From Cyanobacteria bacterium SIG31 (GTDB lineage: Bacteria > Cyanobacteriota > Vampirovibrionia > Gastranaerophilales > Gastranaerophilaceae): a DNA stretch of 64,000 nt. The notes under the pieces were generated by a model. It saw only the letters and a program-made list of their open reading frames with translations. It was not told the DNA's origin and ran no database searches. Of the stretch, positions 8,459 to 16,521 are shown piece after piece; position 1 is the stretch's first letter, and every line of letters begins with the position of its first letter. The translations under genes were made by a program, and so were the position numbers. Location: assembly GCA_015152465.1 (NCBI GenBank), contig SUTX01000008.1:1-64000 (forward strand), in the 5' to 3' direction.

Positions 8459-10207
8459 TTATTCTCCAATATTCTTTAGACTTGTATGTACAGTTGTTTC
8501 AAATATCATATCATCGACCTTTTTTAATGAAAAATTTTCTTCAGACAAAACATTGACTTTTGATGTGCCTTTCAATTCATTTTGAGTCTTTTTTTTAAAA
8601 CTTTCAATAACTTTTTTAGATAAATCTGGTATATCCATTTTATCAGTGCAAATCTCAATATAACATAACTTATTCATGATTTGCGTTACTCGTAATGCTT
8701 TATCTAACTCGTCTTCAGTTTGAACCTTTGTAGACCATACATCTCCCTCAAAAGCTCTCGCAAATTTTGAATAATTCACATGCATAACGTCGTTAAACTC
8801 GTCATCAGGTTCTTCTGAAAGCAAACGTTCAATTGTGTAACCACCATTATTAAGTATTAAAATAACAGGTTTTACACCGTATCGAAGCATAGAACCTAAT
8901 TCCATAGCACCAACAATATGAGAACCCTCTCCAGAGAATAAAATCACTCTTGAATGTGGACTTGCAATACAAGCTCCAAAAGCCGCAGAAGTAGCCCAAC
9001 CTATTGAACCCCAAAGCGTTTGAGTATTAAAATGCACATTATTAGGAAACTTTATCTGACAAAGGCCATGCGGTATAATACCAGTTTCTGCAAAAATAAT
9101 ATCATTTTCTTTAATAAACTCTTGCATACGAGGATAAATATACTCAGAAGTTAGGACTTTGCTAGACTCTTGAGTCTTTTGATACCCAATAAAATCTTTT
9201 TCAACGCTAAAATTTCTTGAAGAAATATTTTTTGTCAAAGATTCTAAAACGTCAGACATTTTAACATTGTCATACCTGATACCGTCCACATAGGTATATG
9301 TTCCATAGATTGCAATATGAGCGTTTATCTTGTATGGCAAATTAAATCCATATGAATTTAAATCACTATAAATAGGACCAACTGCTATCAAACAATCTGT
9401 CTCTTCAAGGGCTTTTTGTGCATTGAGATTCTTAAATGAAGCATAATAGTTACCTACATAATTTGATAAATCTGAATCTATTAGACCTGTTCCCATTAAA
9501 AAATTTGTAGTAGGAATCCCTGATTTCTCTACAAATTCTCTATATTCAATTAATGAATCAAATCTCTTAATCAAAGAATCGCCTAAAATAACTGGTTTTG
9601 TTGAAATTTCAACCTTTTTTATAATTTTTTCTACAACCTCACAAAGCTTATTATTATCGCTTATCCAGTTATACTCTGATTGTTTTACTGAAATATCCAT
9701 TTTTGCAACATCAATAGGTAGTGCAATATAAACCGGTTTTCTCTCTTTTACAAAAACTTTAAGCACTCTATCTATCTCAAGTTTTGCATTGTCTCTATTT
9801 AAAAAAGTTGTTGTTGCACAAACATTTTTAAAAGCATTCTCATATGCACGAACATTCGCTTCTTGAAAATTATGATGAACTAACTTCTTCTCATCAATAG
9901 TAATTGAACTTGGCACACCAACTATATTAATAACAGGAATATTCTCTGCATAGCTTCCTGCTATAGCATTCAATGCAGAAAGTTCACCCACGCCATACGT
10001 TGTAACTATAGCCCCAAAGCCTTTTACACGAGCATAACCATCTGCTGCATATCCAGCATTAAGCTCATTAGTACAACCTATCCATTTTGTCTTAGGGTTT
10101 TCTTCAATAGCATACAAAATATTAAAATTATAATCACCAGGCAGGCCGAAAAAATCATTAACACCAAGCTCTTCCAGTTTTTTGACCAAATATTCGGCTG
10201 TATTCAT
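8459..10207 (-). CDS. Thiamine-diphosphate-dependent pyruvate/indolepyruvate decarboxylase
   Basis: This 582-residue protein has the three-domain fold of the PDC/IpdC family. The N-terminal domain has FFGLPGDYNFNI and the cofactor-activating Glu in CTNELNAGYAADGYAR (about residue 49). A His pair in KLVHHNFQEANVRAYE matches the active-site His-His of PDC. The C-terminal TPP/Mg motif is GEGSHIVGAMELGSMLR ending in NNGGYTIERLL. The reaction would be non-oxidative decarboxylation of a 2-keto acid to an aldehyde. The substrate (pyruvate, indolepyruvate or phenylpyruvate) cannot be settled by eye. The start follows TTGAGGAATTAATCAG. Confidence 0.88.
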   Translation of the reverse strand: MNTAEYLVKKLEELGVNDFFGLPGDYNFNILYAIEENPKTKWIGCTNELNAGYAADGYARVKGFGAIVTTYGVGELSALNAIAGSYAENIPVINIVGVPSSITIDEKKLVHHNFQEANVRAYENAFKNVCATTTFLNRDNAKLEIDRVLKVFVKERKPVYIALPIDVAKMDISVKQSEYNWISDNNKLCEVVEKIIKKVEISTKPVILGDSLIKRFDSLIEYREFVEKSGIPTTNFLMGTGLIDSDLSNYVGNYYASFKNLNAQKALEETDCLIAVGPIYSDLNSYGFNLPYKINAHIAIYGTYTYVDGIRYDNVKMSDVLESLTKNISSRNFSVEKDFIGYQKTQESSKVLTSEYIYPRMQEFIKENDIIFAETGIIPHGLCQIKFPNNVHFNTQTLWGSIGWATSAAFGACIASPHSRVILFSGEGSHIVGAMELGSMLRYGVKPVILILNNGGYTIERLLSEEPDDEFNDVMHVNYSKFARAFEGDVWSTKVQTEDELDKALRVTQIMNKLCYIEICTDKMDIPDLSKKVIESFKKKTQNELKGTSKVNVLSEENFSLKKVDDMIFETTVHTSLKNIGE

Positions 10208-10344
10208 CTGATTAATTCCTCAAAAATATTGTATCTATAATACCAAAAAGAATGCTCCTAGTAAACACAAAATATTGACATCAGAAAAAAAATAATTAAA
10301 AACTAACCATACTCCCTCAATCGTATGATTTTAGAAAAAAATAC

Positions 10345-10371
10345 TAAAGTAAGTAATATATATACCGATTA
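10345..10371 (+). promoter_or_regulatory. Sigma-28 (FliA)-type promoter of the flagellar rod genes
   Basis: TAAAGT begins at 10345 and ACCGATTA lies at 10364-10371, with 15 bases between TAAA and the -10 element. The sigma-28 consensus is TAAA-N15-GCCGATAA, so seven of eight -35/-10 core positions read well. It lies 25 bases upstream of the first rod gene. Confidence 0.65.
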
Positions 10372-10396
10372 ACATGGGAGAAATGAGGTAAATCGT

Positions 10397-11095
10397 ATGC
10401 AAATAAACGGCGGCGTAAGATTTTGTGAACAAGGAATGAAAGCTTCAATTCGTGCAATGCATGTACAAAGCGAAATTCTTGGAATGATTAACGAGAACGT
10501 AACTGGATTTGATAAAATCGGTTATCAAAGGAAAGAACCAGTAGTATCTTCTTTTTCTGAATATATCGGAATACATGGGCTTTCATCCACAATTGACGAT
10601 CAAGTCGGTCGTATCATGGTTTCTAAAAACCCGCTAGATATAGCGATGGCTAATAAAGGTTACTTTCAAATACAAACACCTGAGGGCGTAAAACTTACTC
10701 GTGACGGCAGGTTTAAACTTGATAAATATGGACATTTACTAGATTTACAAGACAATTACGTTTTATCTGATGCCGGAATGCCAATAAAATTACCTATTGT
10801 ACCATATAGCGTTGATCAAGTTACTATCAACTCAAAGGGTAAAATTAGCGTGTATGATGCTCACTCTGAAAAGGTTTATGAAGCTGGAAATTTAGGTATT
10901 GTTGACTCTAACGGCTTAGCAGTTCTAGATCCTCAAGTAAAACAAGGTTTCAACGAACACTCAAACGTTGTCTTACAAAATGAATTTTTGGCAGTAAAAC
11001 CAGTCGTGAGAAATTTTGATGCTAACAGACAAATATTTTTGATAGAAAGCACAAATCTACAAAAAGTAATTAGCCAATTAGGCTCAGTTTCATAG
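10397..11095 (+). CDS. Flagellar basal-body rod protein, FlgF/FlgG family
   Basis: The 232-residue product belongs to the FlgE/F/G family of axial proteins. It has the N-terminal helix region with NENVTGFDKIGYQRKE in place of the canonical ANN-x-ANxxTxGFK, the core LDIAMANKGYFQIQTPEGVKLTRDGRFKLDKYGHLL, and a C-terminal helix. The N-terminal motif is diverged, so I cannot say whether it plays the FlgF (proximal rod) or FlgG (distal rod) role. It is the first of four closely spaced flagellar genes downstream of a sigma-28-type promoter. Confidence 0.85.
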   Translation: MQINGGVRFCEQGMKASIRAMHVQSEILGMINENVTGFDKIGYQRKEPVVSSFSEYIGIHGLSSTIDDQVGRIMVSKNPLDIAMANKGYFQIQTPEGVKLTRDGRFKLDKYGHLLDLQDNYVLSDAGMPIKLPIVPYSVDQVTINSKGKISVYDAHSEKVYEAGNLGIVDSNGLAVLDPQVKQGFNEHSNVVLQNEFLAVKPVVRNFDANRQIFLIESTNLQKVISQLGSVS

Positions 11096-11108
11096 GAGGG
11101 CTTAAAAA

Positions 11109-11822
11109 ATGTATAACATGCAAGCAGTTATAAGAAAAAATATAAATAATACAACAATGCAATTTGAAAGACTAGGTCATATTGCAAATAACATTGCTAA
11201 CTACAATACCATAGGATTTAAAACAAATCGCTTCGAGCAAATGCTCCACGAAGACGGTTATGTTAACGGTGCAATCCGTACTAATGCTTTACAAGGCAGT
11301 ATAAGAATCACATCAAACCCTTATGACATTGCTATTGACGGACAAGGATATATCCCTGTTGTTTCTCCCGATGGAGAGATTCAATATACCAGAGACGGCT
11401 CTTTCAAAAGAGGTGCTAACGGATACCTTGTAACTGTCGATGATTGGATGGTAGGCGACGGTATAAAAATACCTGCAAATTCATATAAATTTGAAATTCG
11501 TCCAAATGGAGACGTAATAAATTACGATAATGCCGGCTCATTACCAGAAAAAATCGGAACAATCCCACTTGTCGAATTTGATTCTCCTGAATCACTTGAA
11601 CAAGGACATAATAATAAAATGGTTGTGACAGAAGACTCTGGGAATCCAAGAATAGTTAAAGAGAACCAAGGAATTCGTCAGCACGCAATTGAAGCATCAA
11701 ATACAAACATCTATGATGAATTAAACGATTTGATGAGAATGAATACATCTATGATAGCAAGCTTAAACTTGATGAAAGTTGCTGATGATATGTATAGTAA
11801 GTCAATTAACATAAGAGAATAA
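11109..11822 (+). CDS. Flagellar basal-body rod protein, FlgG/FlgF family
   Basis: This second paralogue (237 aa) keeps the better N-terminal signature, IANNIANYNTIGFKTNRFEQML, and the core DIAIDGQGYIPVVSPDGEIQYTRDGSFKRGANGYLV. The C-terminal D0 helix is EASNTNIYDELNDLMRMNTSMIA. It is more FlgG-like than its neighbour but short for FlgG (about 260 aa). The start follows TAGGAGGGCTTAAAAA. Rod proteins are exported through the flagellar type III apparatus without a signal peptide. Confidence 0.88.
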   Translation: MYNMQAVIRKNINNTTMQFERLGHIANNIANYNTIGFKTNRFEQMLHEDGYVNGAIRTNALQGSIRITSNPYDIAIDGQGYIPVVSPDGEIQYTRDGSFKRGANGYLVTVDDWMVGDGIKIPANSYKFEIRPNGDVINYDNAGSLPEKIGTIPLVEFDSPESLEQGHNNKMVVTEDSGNPRIVKENQGIRQHAIEASNTNIYDELNDLMRMNTSMIASLNLMKVADDMYSKSINIRE

Positions 11823-11834
11823 AGGTAGGCTAAA

Positions 11835-12185
11835 ATGACATTTACAAGCTTAGACTCAATGGGCAAAACACATTTAATGTTAGATTTGATTTCACAAAGA
11901 CACAGAGCTTTGGGGGCAAATGTTGCTAACGTAGATACTCCTGGCTATGTAAGAAAAGATATTGACTTTTCGCAATACATAGGAAGTATGAATAGCCCCA
12001 TAGAAACAAAGCTGTCAACTGCACTAGGGCCATCAGGCGTTATGGAAGATCGTATTAATCAAGAAATTGATATAGCAGAAGAACTTGCTGAAATCCAAAA
12101 AAACTCATTGATGTATACTATGGCATCTAGAAGGATGTCAAATATAATTACAGAAATGAAAACTGTAATAAATGTAGGTAAATAA
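11835..12185 (+). CDS. flgB: Flagellar basal-body rod protein FlgB
   Basis: The 116-residue protein has the FlgB pattern: LISQRHRALGANVANVDTPGYVRKDIDF near the N-terminus (the ANVANxxTPGYxxxDxDF block) and a C-terminal helix ending MASRRMSNIITEMKTVIN. FlgB is a proximal rod component. It is slightly shorter than the usual about 130 aa. It begins 12 bases after the preceding rod gene with AAAGGTAGG as ribosome site and is followed 33 bases later by flgC. Confidence 0.9.
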   Translation: MTFTSLDSMGKTHLMLDLISQRHRALGANVANVDTPGYVRKDIDFSQYIGSMNSPIETKLSTALGPSGVMEDRINQEIDIAEELAEIQKNSLMYTMASRRMSNIITEMKTVINVGK

Positions 12186-12218
12186 TAGCTTATAAATTAA
12201 CCAAAAGAGGATTAAACT

Positions 12219-12665
12219 ATGTCTATTCTAGAATCAATAAATATCGGATCAAATGCACTTAAAGCTCATGGCTTAAGACTAGATATCCACGCAAAAAACA
12301 TTGCGAATATTGATACTCCAAACTATGTTCGTAGGATTCCAGTATTGAATGCTAGCGAAGACATTTCATTTCACGGCCTAATGAACACAATGAAGAATGA
12401 TGTTTTTGGCACAGGAACATTACCTTATTTACAAGGCGGAGTCGTGTTCAACGGTTGTGTTGAAGACCCAACTGTGGGAGAGAGAATTTATTCTCCAGGC
12501 CACCCTGATGCCGACGCAAACGGCTATATAAGATCTTCAAACGTTAATGCAATGGTTGATATGGCTGATGCTATAATGGCTCAAAGAGCATACGAAGCTA
12601 ACCTTGCATTAATAAATATTTCTCGTTCTATGGCAAGTAAAGCAACAGAAATAGGTAGAAGCTAG
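12219..12665 (+). CDS. flgC: Flagellar basal-body rod protein FlgC
   Basis: The 148-residue protein shows the FlgC signature: HAKNIANIDTPNYVRRIPV, the HPDADANGYIRSSNVNAMVDMADAIMAQRAYEANL block, and a short C-terminal helix. This is the conserved rod C-terminus shared by FlgC/FlgG. FlgC follows FlgB in rod assembly. The start has AAAGAGGATTAAACT. The order here (two FlgF/G-like, flgB, flgC, then a terminator) lacks fliE, which must be elsewhere. Confidence 0.93.
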   Translation: MSILESINIGSNALKAHGLRLDIHAKNIANIDTPNYVRRIPVLNASEDISFHGLMNTMKNDVFGTGTLPYLQGGVVFNGCVEDPTVGERIYSPGHPDADANGYIRSSNVNAMVDMADAIMAQRAYEANLALINISRSMASKATEIGRS

Positions 12666-12675
12666 GTTACAATAT

Positions 12676-12718
12676 AAAACAAGAGTCGCCTCGTTAATAA
12701 CGAGGCGACTCTTGTTTT
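12676..12718. terminator. Bidirectional terminator between flgC and the YD-like gene
   Basis: A 20-bp perfect stem (12676-12695 with 12699-12718) around a 3-base loop starts with AAAACAAGAGTCGCCTCG and ends in CTTGTTTT. Its A and T ends let it work for both convergent genes. Confidence 0.92.
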
Positions 12719-12726
12719 GGAGATTA

Positions 12727-14538
12727 TTAAACTAATTGATTGAAAAATTCAACTAATTTTTGAGCAACGACTCTCATATCGATTGTGATTTTATATGCGT
12801 GATTAATACCGGTGTTCTCAAGCAATACGATACCTGATTGCGCTTCTGCACCTCTGTTTGCTTTTTTATTAGCATTTTTTTCTAAGCCAAGTGCATAGTG
12901 TCTAAAACTAGAGCTTGCTTTGCATACATTACCATTAGCATCAGTATATGTGAATGTTTTACGACAAGTTTCACCATTTCTTTGAAGTCTATTATCATCA
13001 TCATATACATTGCTCAATAATGCTGTGTAGTAGTTTTTAAGTGTTGTTGCAGCTTGGTCTACTTTAGCAGTGTCGAATACAACAGCTTTAAGTTTTGCAG
13101 CCACACCATCAATTTGACCTGAAATGTTTGCGATTGCTTGTTGTATAGCACCTTTAGGGTCTTTAGATCTGCCTCTTACCCAGCCTGATAAACTTACACC
13201 GCTACCTAAGCCGGAAAGAAGTTCTGCCATAGTTTTGTTATCAATTGTGCTTTCTTCAGTATCTGATTTTAATGCTAATATGGTTTTTCCGTCTGCATTA
13301 ACAACTTTTTCATATTCTTCAATTGTTTCTTTGGATAAATTATCTTTTTCATCAAATTCTTTAGTTATACGTTTTAGACAATCTCCTTCTTCGTCGAAAC
13401 CTTCAATAGTTACAGTTTTCTTTCCGTTAACGTCTACTACTGTAGTTGTTTTTCTGACCGCAAATCCAGCTACATTATATTCATATTGACTATTAACTAT
13501 TTCCCCAGATTCTTCAGTTCTTTGAACTTCAAAAGTTACTCTGCCCATTTCATCAAACTCATACGTAGTAATTTGCGTAGGATTTTGAGTTACTTTACCA
13601 ACAAGATTACCATTTTTATCATAAATATATATATTATCGTTTTTGTCTATTTCCCTCGTTCTACCATCAATAGCTACATCAAGATTGCTATTTATGTAAA
13701 AAGGGAAGTCTCGAGTAGCACCAGTACATCTTTCTTTGAGCTCTTTACCATTTTTACCAATTAATGGATTACCATTTTTATCACAGCCTTTTTCTGTTGT
13801 AGACCATAATACCCATTCTTGTTTCTTACTGTCATAGGAGTTTGCTGTCTCACAATAACCTAATTCTTTACCGTCTGAATCATAGTGATAATTTTTCTCC
13901 CATTTTTGCGATGGAGTATCATTTTCATAAACAGTTGCGGTATAATTTATTCTTTTACCGTCAGCATCTTTTACATCAGCTTCTTTATTTTTTAATTTTC
14001 CGTTTTCATCATATGTATATAAAACTGTTTCTGTTTGAACTAATTCTTCGTTTTCAAATTTTGTTATTACTTCTTTTACAAGTTTGCCATTTTCGTAGAA
14101 TTTTTCTGTTTTTTGTTTAATTTGTGTAGCTCTGGTAGATAAATCTTGGATTTCTTCAGTTTTTTGCATAAGTCCTGCATTTGCCATTTTATCAATAGCT
14201 GCTTCGTATTCTGCACGAGCTTTTTCTACCGCTTTTTCAAGATCTTCTGCTTTTGCAGTGTCTTTGTTTTCTGCTAAAGCTTTTGTTGCAGCTTCGTAAG
14301 CATTAGCTGCTTTGTTATATGCAGCTTTTATGTTTAAATGTGTTGGCACTTGAACTTTGAAATTTAGTGCACTTAATGTCATTTGTTCAAGAATTGTATC
14401 TGCTGAAACTTGTCTGCCTGTTAAAATAGGTTGAGCTTTTACTTCTTGCTGATTAGATTCAGTTTGCTTTGCCACTGACATACCCCACCCAGTAGCCGAT
14501 AATTTTTTCCCATAGTTGTTTTCAAAATTAATTCCCAT
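12727..14538 (-). CDS. Coiled-coil protein with YD-like repeats, sigma-28-linked
   Basis: This 603-residue protein has no signal peptide. Residues about 70-145 are a predicted Ala/Glu/Lys coiled coil (AAYNKAANAYEAATKALAEN and on). Residues about 145-415 are repeated short strand units with Asp-x-Asn-Gly turns (YTYDENGKL, DADGKRI, YHYDSDGKE, YIYDKNGNL, YEFDEMGRV, DVNGKKT), resembling RHS/YD or YwqK-type repeats but irregular. The last about 170 residues look helical with a DDDNRLQRNGE segment. I do not recognise the family. The promoter is sigma-28-type and the flagellar rod genes lie head-on, so it may be a flagellar export substrate or flagellum-associated surface protein. Confidence 0.7.
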   Translation of the reverse strand: MGINFENNYGKKLSATGWGMSVAKQTESNQQEVKAQPILTGRQVSADTILEQMTLSALNFKVQVPTHLNIKAAYNKAANAYEAATKALAENKDTAKAEDLEKAVEKARAEYEAAIDKMANAGLMQKTEEIQDLSTRATQIKQKTEKFYENGKLVKEVITKFENEELVQTETVLYTYDENGKLKNKEADVKDADGKRINYTATVYENDTPSQKWEKNYHYDSDGKELGYCETANSYDSKKQEWVLWSTTEKGCDKNGNPLIGKNGKELKERCTGATRDFPFYINSNLDVAIDGRTREIDKNDNIYIYDKNGNLVGKVTQNPTQITTYEFDEMGRVTFEVQRTEESGEIVNSQYEYNVAGFAVRKTTTVVDVNGKKTVTIEGFDEEGDCLKRITKEFDEKDNLSKETIEEYEKVVNADGKTILALKSDTEESTIDNKTMAELLSGLGSGVSLSGWVRGRSKDPKGAIQQAIANISGQIDGVAAKLKAVVFDTAKVDQAATTLKNYYTALLSNVYDDDNRLQRNGETCRKTFTYTDANGNVCKASSSFRHYALGLEKNANKKANRGAEAQSGIVLLENTGINHAYKITIDMRVVAQKLVEFFNQLV

Positions 14539-14591
14539 AATAGTTTCCTTTCTTAAAAATTTTCTCTGAATTTTGAATTTCTATGTTTACT

Positions 14592-14618
14592 GTTACGGCA
14601 TCTTTTTAAAAAACTTTA
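14592..14618 (-). promoter_or_regulatory. Sigma-28-type promoter of the YD-like protein
   Basis: On the minus strand TAAAGTTT (14611-14618) is followed by exactly 11 bases and then GCCGTAAC (14592-14599). The enterobacterial FliA consensus is TAAAGTTT-N11-GCCGATAA. The -35 is an exact match and the -10 matches GCCG plus part of the rest. The leader to the ATG at 14538 would be about 45 bases and holds AAGAAAGGAAACT as ribosome site. Confidence 0.7.
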
Positions 14619-14638
14619 GGGGCAAGACACAATTCGAC

Positions 14639-14664
14639 TCATATCATATCATATCATATCATAT
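14639..14664. repeat. Tandem pentanucleotide repeat upstream of the YD-like gene
   Basis: TCATA is repeated five times without error (14639-14663), ending in one more T. It starts 20 bases upstream of the sigma-28-type -35 element of the minus-strand gene. Confidence 0.9.
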
Positions 14665-14875
14665 AGCAGATTTTACAAGGCTTTCAGCCTATTGTAAAGA
14701 TTTTTATTTTCGCTTAACAATTGGTTATATTTCTTAACAAACACACTACAATTAATTGTTTTTAAATATAATTATTGCCTATTTCTGTTGGGGCTTGTAA
14801 ATTCGTTTAAGAGATTGGCAAATTATTTTTTTTGAGGGTTTAAAATAAAAGTAATAATTCTTAGCTGGAGTAAAT

Positions 14876-15520
14876 ATGCAAGTAAATAATTCAATTAATC
14901 CGTCATTTAAAGGCTTATACATCATCAAAGGAACTGGTAAAAAAGTAGCTCGAGCTACAAGCCTAATATGCGAAAAATGCTCAGATCCAGTTATGCAAGA
15001 AATTTTAAGAGAACAGGCAAAAATAGTTGGAGTTAAATATAATCCCCAAAATATAATACCTAATTTTTTAGGGGTTACATATCATGCTCTTACCGGATAT
15101 TTTGATGAAAAACAACCTTTGGTAAAAAATATTATAGCAACAAACGAACACACACCTATTGTTGATGAATACCAGATTAAAGAAGGTAACTTTCAATTTC
15201 TAAACGATATTGAAGATTTTAACGAAGCCGAATTGGAAATGATGAAGAATTGCTTCATTAATGAATTACACAAATTTCAAAGAGACTTATACAATTATGA
15301 AACGGCACAAAAGGAATGCTTTGAAAAAGGGAATTCGTCACTTTTAACAAAATTTATTATCAACAAAGCCATTGAAGCTAAAAAAATTCTTAATAAAATG
15401 CTTATTCCACACAAAATTAATCCAGCAGAAATAAAAACATTAGATGCTGATACTGTTTTAGATGCTATTTATCAAGATAAATTTAACTGCATAGATGGAA
15501 GTTTTAAAGGCGACATATAA
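14876..15520 (+). CDS. Protein with N-terminal SFKG tag, unknown function
   Basis: The 214-residue product begins MQVNNSINPSFKGLYIIKG, matching the short start-plus-SFKG pattern seen in four other proteins of this window. The rest is mostly helical and Glu/Lys/Asn-rich, with TATAQKECF-like helices but no motif I recognise. It also ends in DGSFKGDI, so the tag core occurs at both ends. Four Cys are scattered. There is no classical signal peptide. The start follows AGCTGGAGTAAAT. It is a separate transcription unit between divergent sigma-28 sequences and the pheA-like gene. Confidence 0.75.
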   Translation: MQVNNSINPSFKGLYIIKGTGKKVARATSLICEKCSDPVMQEILREQAKIVGVKYNPQNIIPNFLGVTYHALTGYFDEKQPLVKNIIATNEHTPIVDEYQIKEGNFQFLNDIEDFNEAELEMMKNCFINELHKFQRDLYNYETAQKECFEKGNSSLLTKFIINKAIEAKKILNKMLIPHKINPAEIKTLDADTVLDAIYQDKFNCIDGSFKGDI

Positions 15521-15578
15521 TACATAATTAAACTCAACAGCCTTTTTGTAGTATAATTATAAAAAACTGGAGTTTATT

Positions 15579-16424
15579 ATGTTTAGAGATTTTAATGAAG
15601 TTGTATGCCTTGGCATGGGTGGTTCATATTCTGAAATAGCAAAAGATAAGCTATTTAAAAAACATGATTTATACCTTTATCAACGTTCACTTAATTCAAT
15701 CAAAGAGTGCATTGAATATGTTGATGAATTCTCAAATGCTATTGCAATATTACCCGTAGAAACGTCTTATAAAGGAATTATCCGCGAAACAATGGATAAT
15801 TTGATTATGACAAAAAATCAAAACATACAAATTCTAGCCGAAACTATTATTCCAGTAAATGATTGTATATTATCAAAAACAACTGAATTCTACAGTATTA
15901 TGGGGCTCATAGCAAACCCAAATGCATTAGCAAAATGTAAAAAATTTGTTAAAGATGAAATGCCTAGACAATTGAATGTAGTAATGGCTGAAAGCATGGA
16001 TGATTCAGCTCGACTTTTGAGTAATTACAATCTTACATATTCAATTATAGGAACCCATAAAACTGCAGAACTATATAACTTGAATGTACTCAAAGAACAT
16101 ATAGAAGACGATAAAGATAACCATAGACGATTTATAGTAATAGGAGACGGCACAACCGAGCCAACCGGAAATGATAAAACCAGTATCGTTCTGTTTATTG
16201 AAGATAAACAAGGAATGCTGATGAAAATAATTGAAGTGTTCGTTAAATATCATATAAATGTCACTCAAATAAATTCAAAAATGATGAATAATCGTATAGA
16301 TGAACAAGCTTTATTTATTGATTTCGATGGACACTATAAGGATGAATTAGTCCAAAACCTCATCAAAGATTTAGAACTATTGTGTAAAAACACCCGCATA
16401 ATTGGTTCATATAATAAATTTTAA
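15579..16424 (+). CDS. Prephenate dehydratase-like protein with ACT domain
   Basis: The 281-residue layout is that of monofunctional PheA: a periplasmic-binding-like catalytic domain (about 1-190) and a C-terminal ACT domain (about 203-281, SIVLFIEDKQGMLMKIIEVF and QALFIDFDGH). PheA makes phenylpyruvate from prephenate. Key motifs are altered. The glycine-rich start reads LGMGGSYSEIA. The usual ENS is ETS in LPVETSYKGII. The catalytic T-R-F is R-R-F in NHRRFIVIGDG. The ACT ESRP motif is NSKM. It may be inactive, regulatory or diverged. A TATAAT (15552-15557) and CTGGAG precede the ATG. Confidence 0.72.
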   Translation: MFRDFNEVVCLGMGGSYSEIAKDKLFKKHDLYLYQRSLNSIKECIEYVDEFSNAIAILPVETSYKGIIRETMDNLIMTKNQNIQILAETIIPVNDCILSKTTEFYSIMGLIANPNALAKCKKFVKDEMPRQLNVVMAESMDDSARLLSNYNLTYSIIGTHKTAELYNLNVLKEHIEDDKDNHRRFIVIGDGTTEPTGNDKTSIVLFIEDKQGMLMKIIEVFVKYHINVTQINSKMMNNRIDEQALFIDFDGHYKDELVQNLIKDLELLCKNTRIIGSYNKF

Positions 16425-16460
16425 TGACAAATTTGTATTGTAATTTTCGCAACAAGGTGT

Positions 16461-16501
16461 AAATGCAACATGTTGCATTTGCAACATAAGTGTGCTATCA
16501 T
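16461..16501 (+). promoter_or_regulatory. Operator-promoter of the DHA2 exporter
   Basis: AAATGCAACATGTTGCATTT (16461-16480) is a perfect 20-bp palindrome. It overlaps a -35 TTGCAT (16473-16478) that is 17 bases from a -10 TATCAT (16496-16501). A further GCAACA follows at 16481-16486 and one precedes at 16449-16454. A repressor bound here would block RNA polymerase. The arrangement fits MarR- or TetR-type control of an efflux pump; no regulator gene is adjacent. Confidence 0.7.
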
Positions 16502-16521
16502 TCTCTTGCTGGAGGATATAA

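Noticed and set aside
13124..14120. Three plus-strand ORFs of 90-120 codons opposite the YD-like gene
   Set aside because: Phe/Tyr/Ser-rich frames that mirror an Asp/Glu/Lys-rich coding strand; no start signals.
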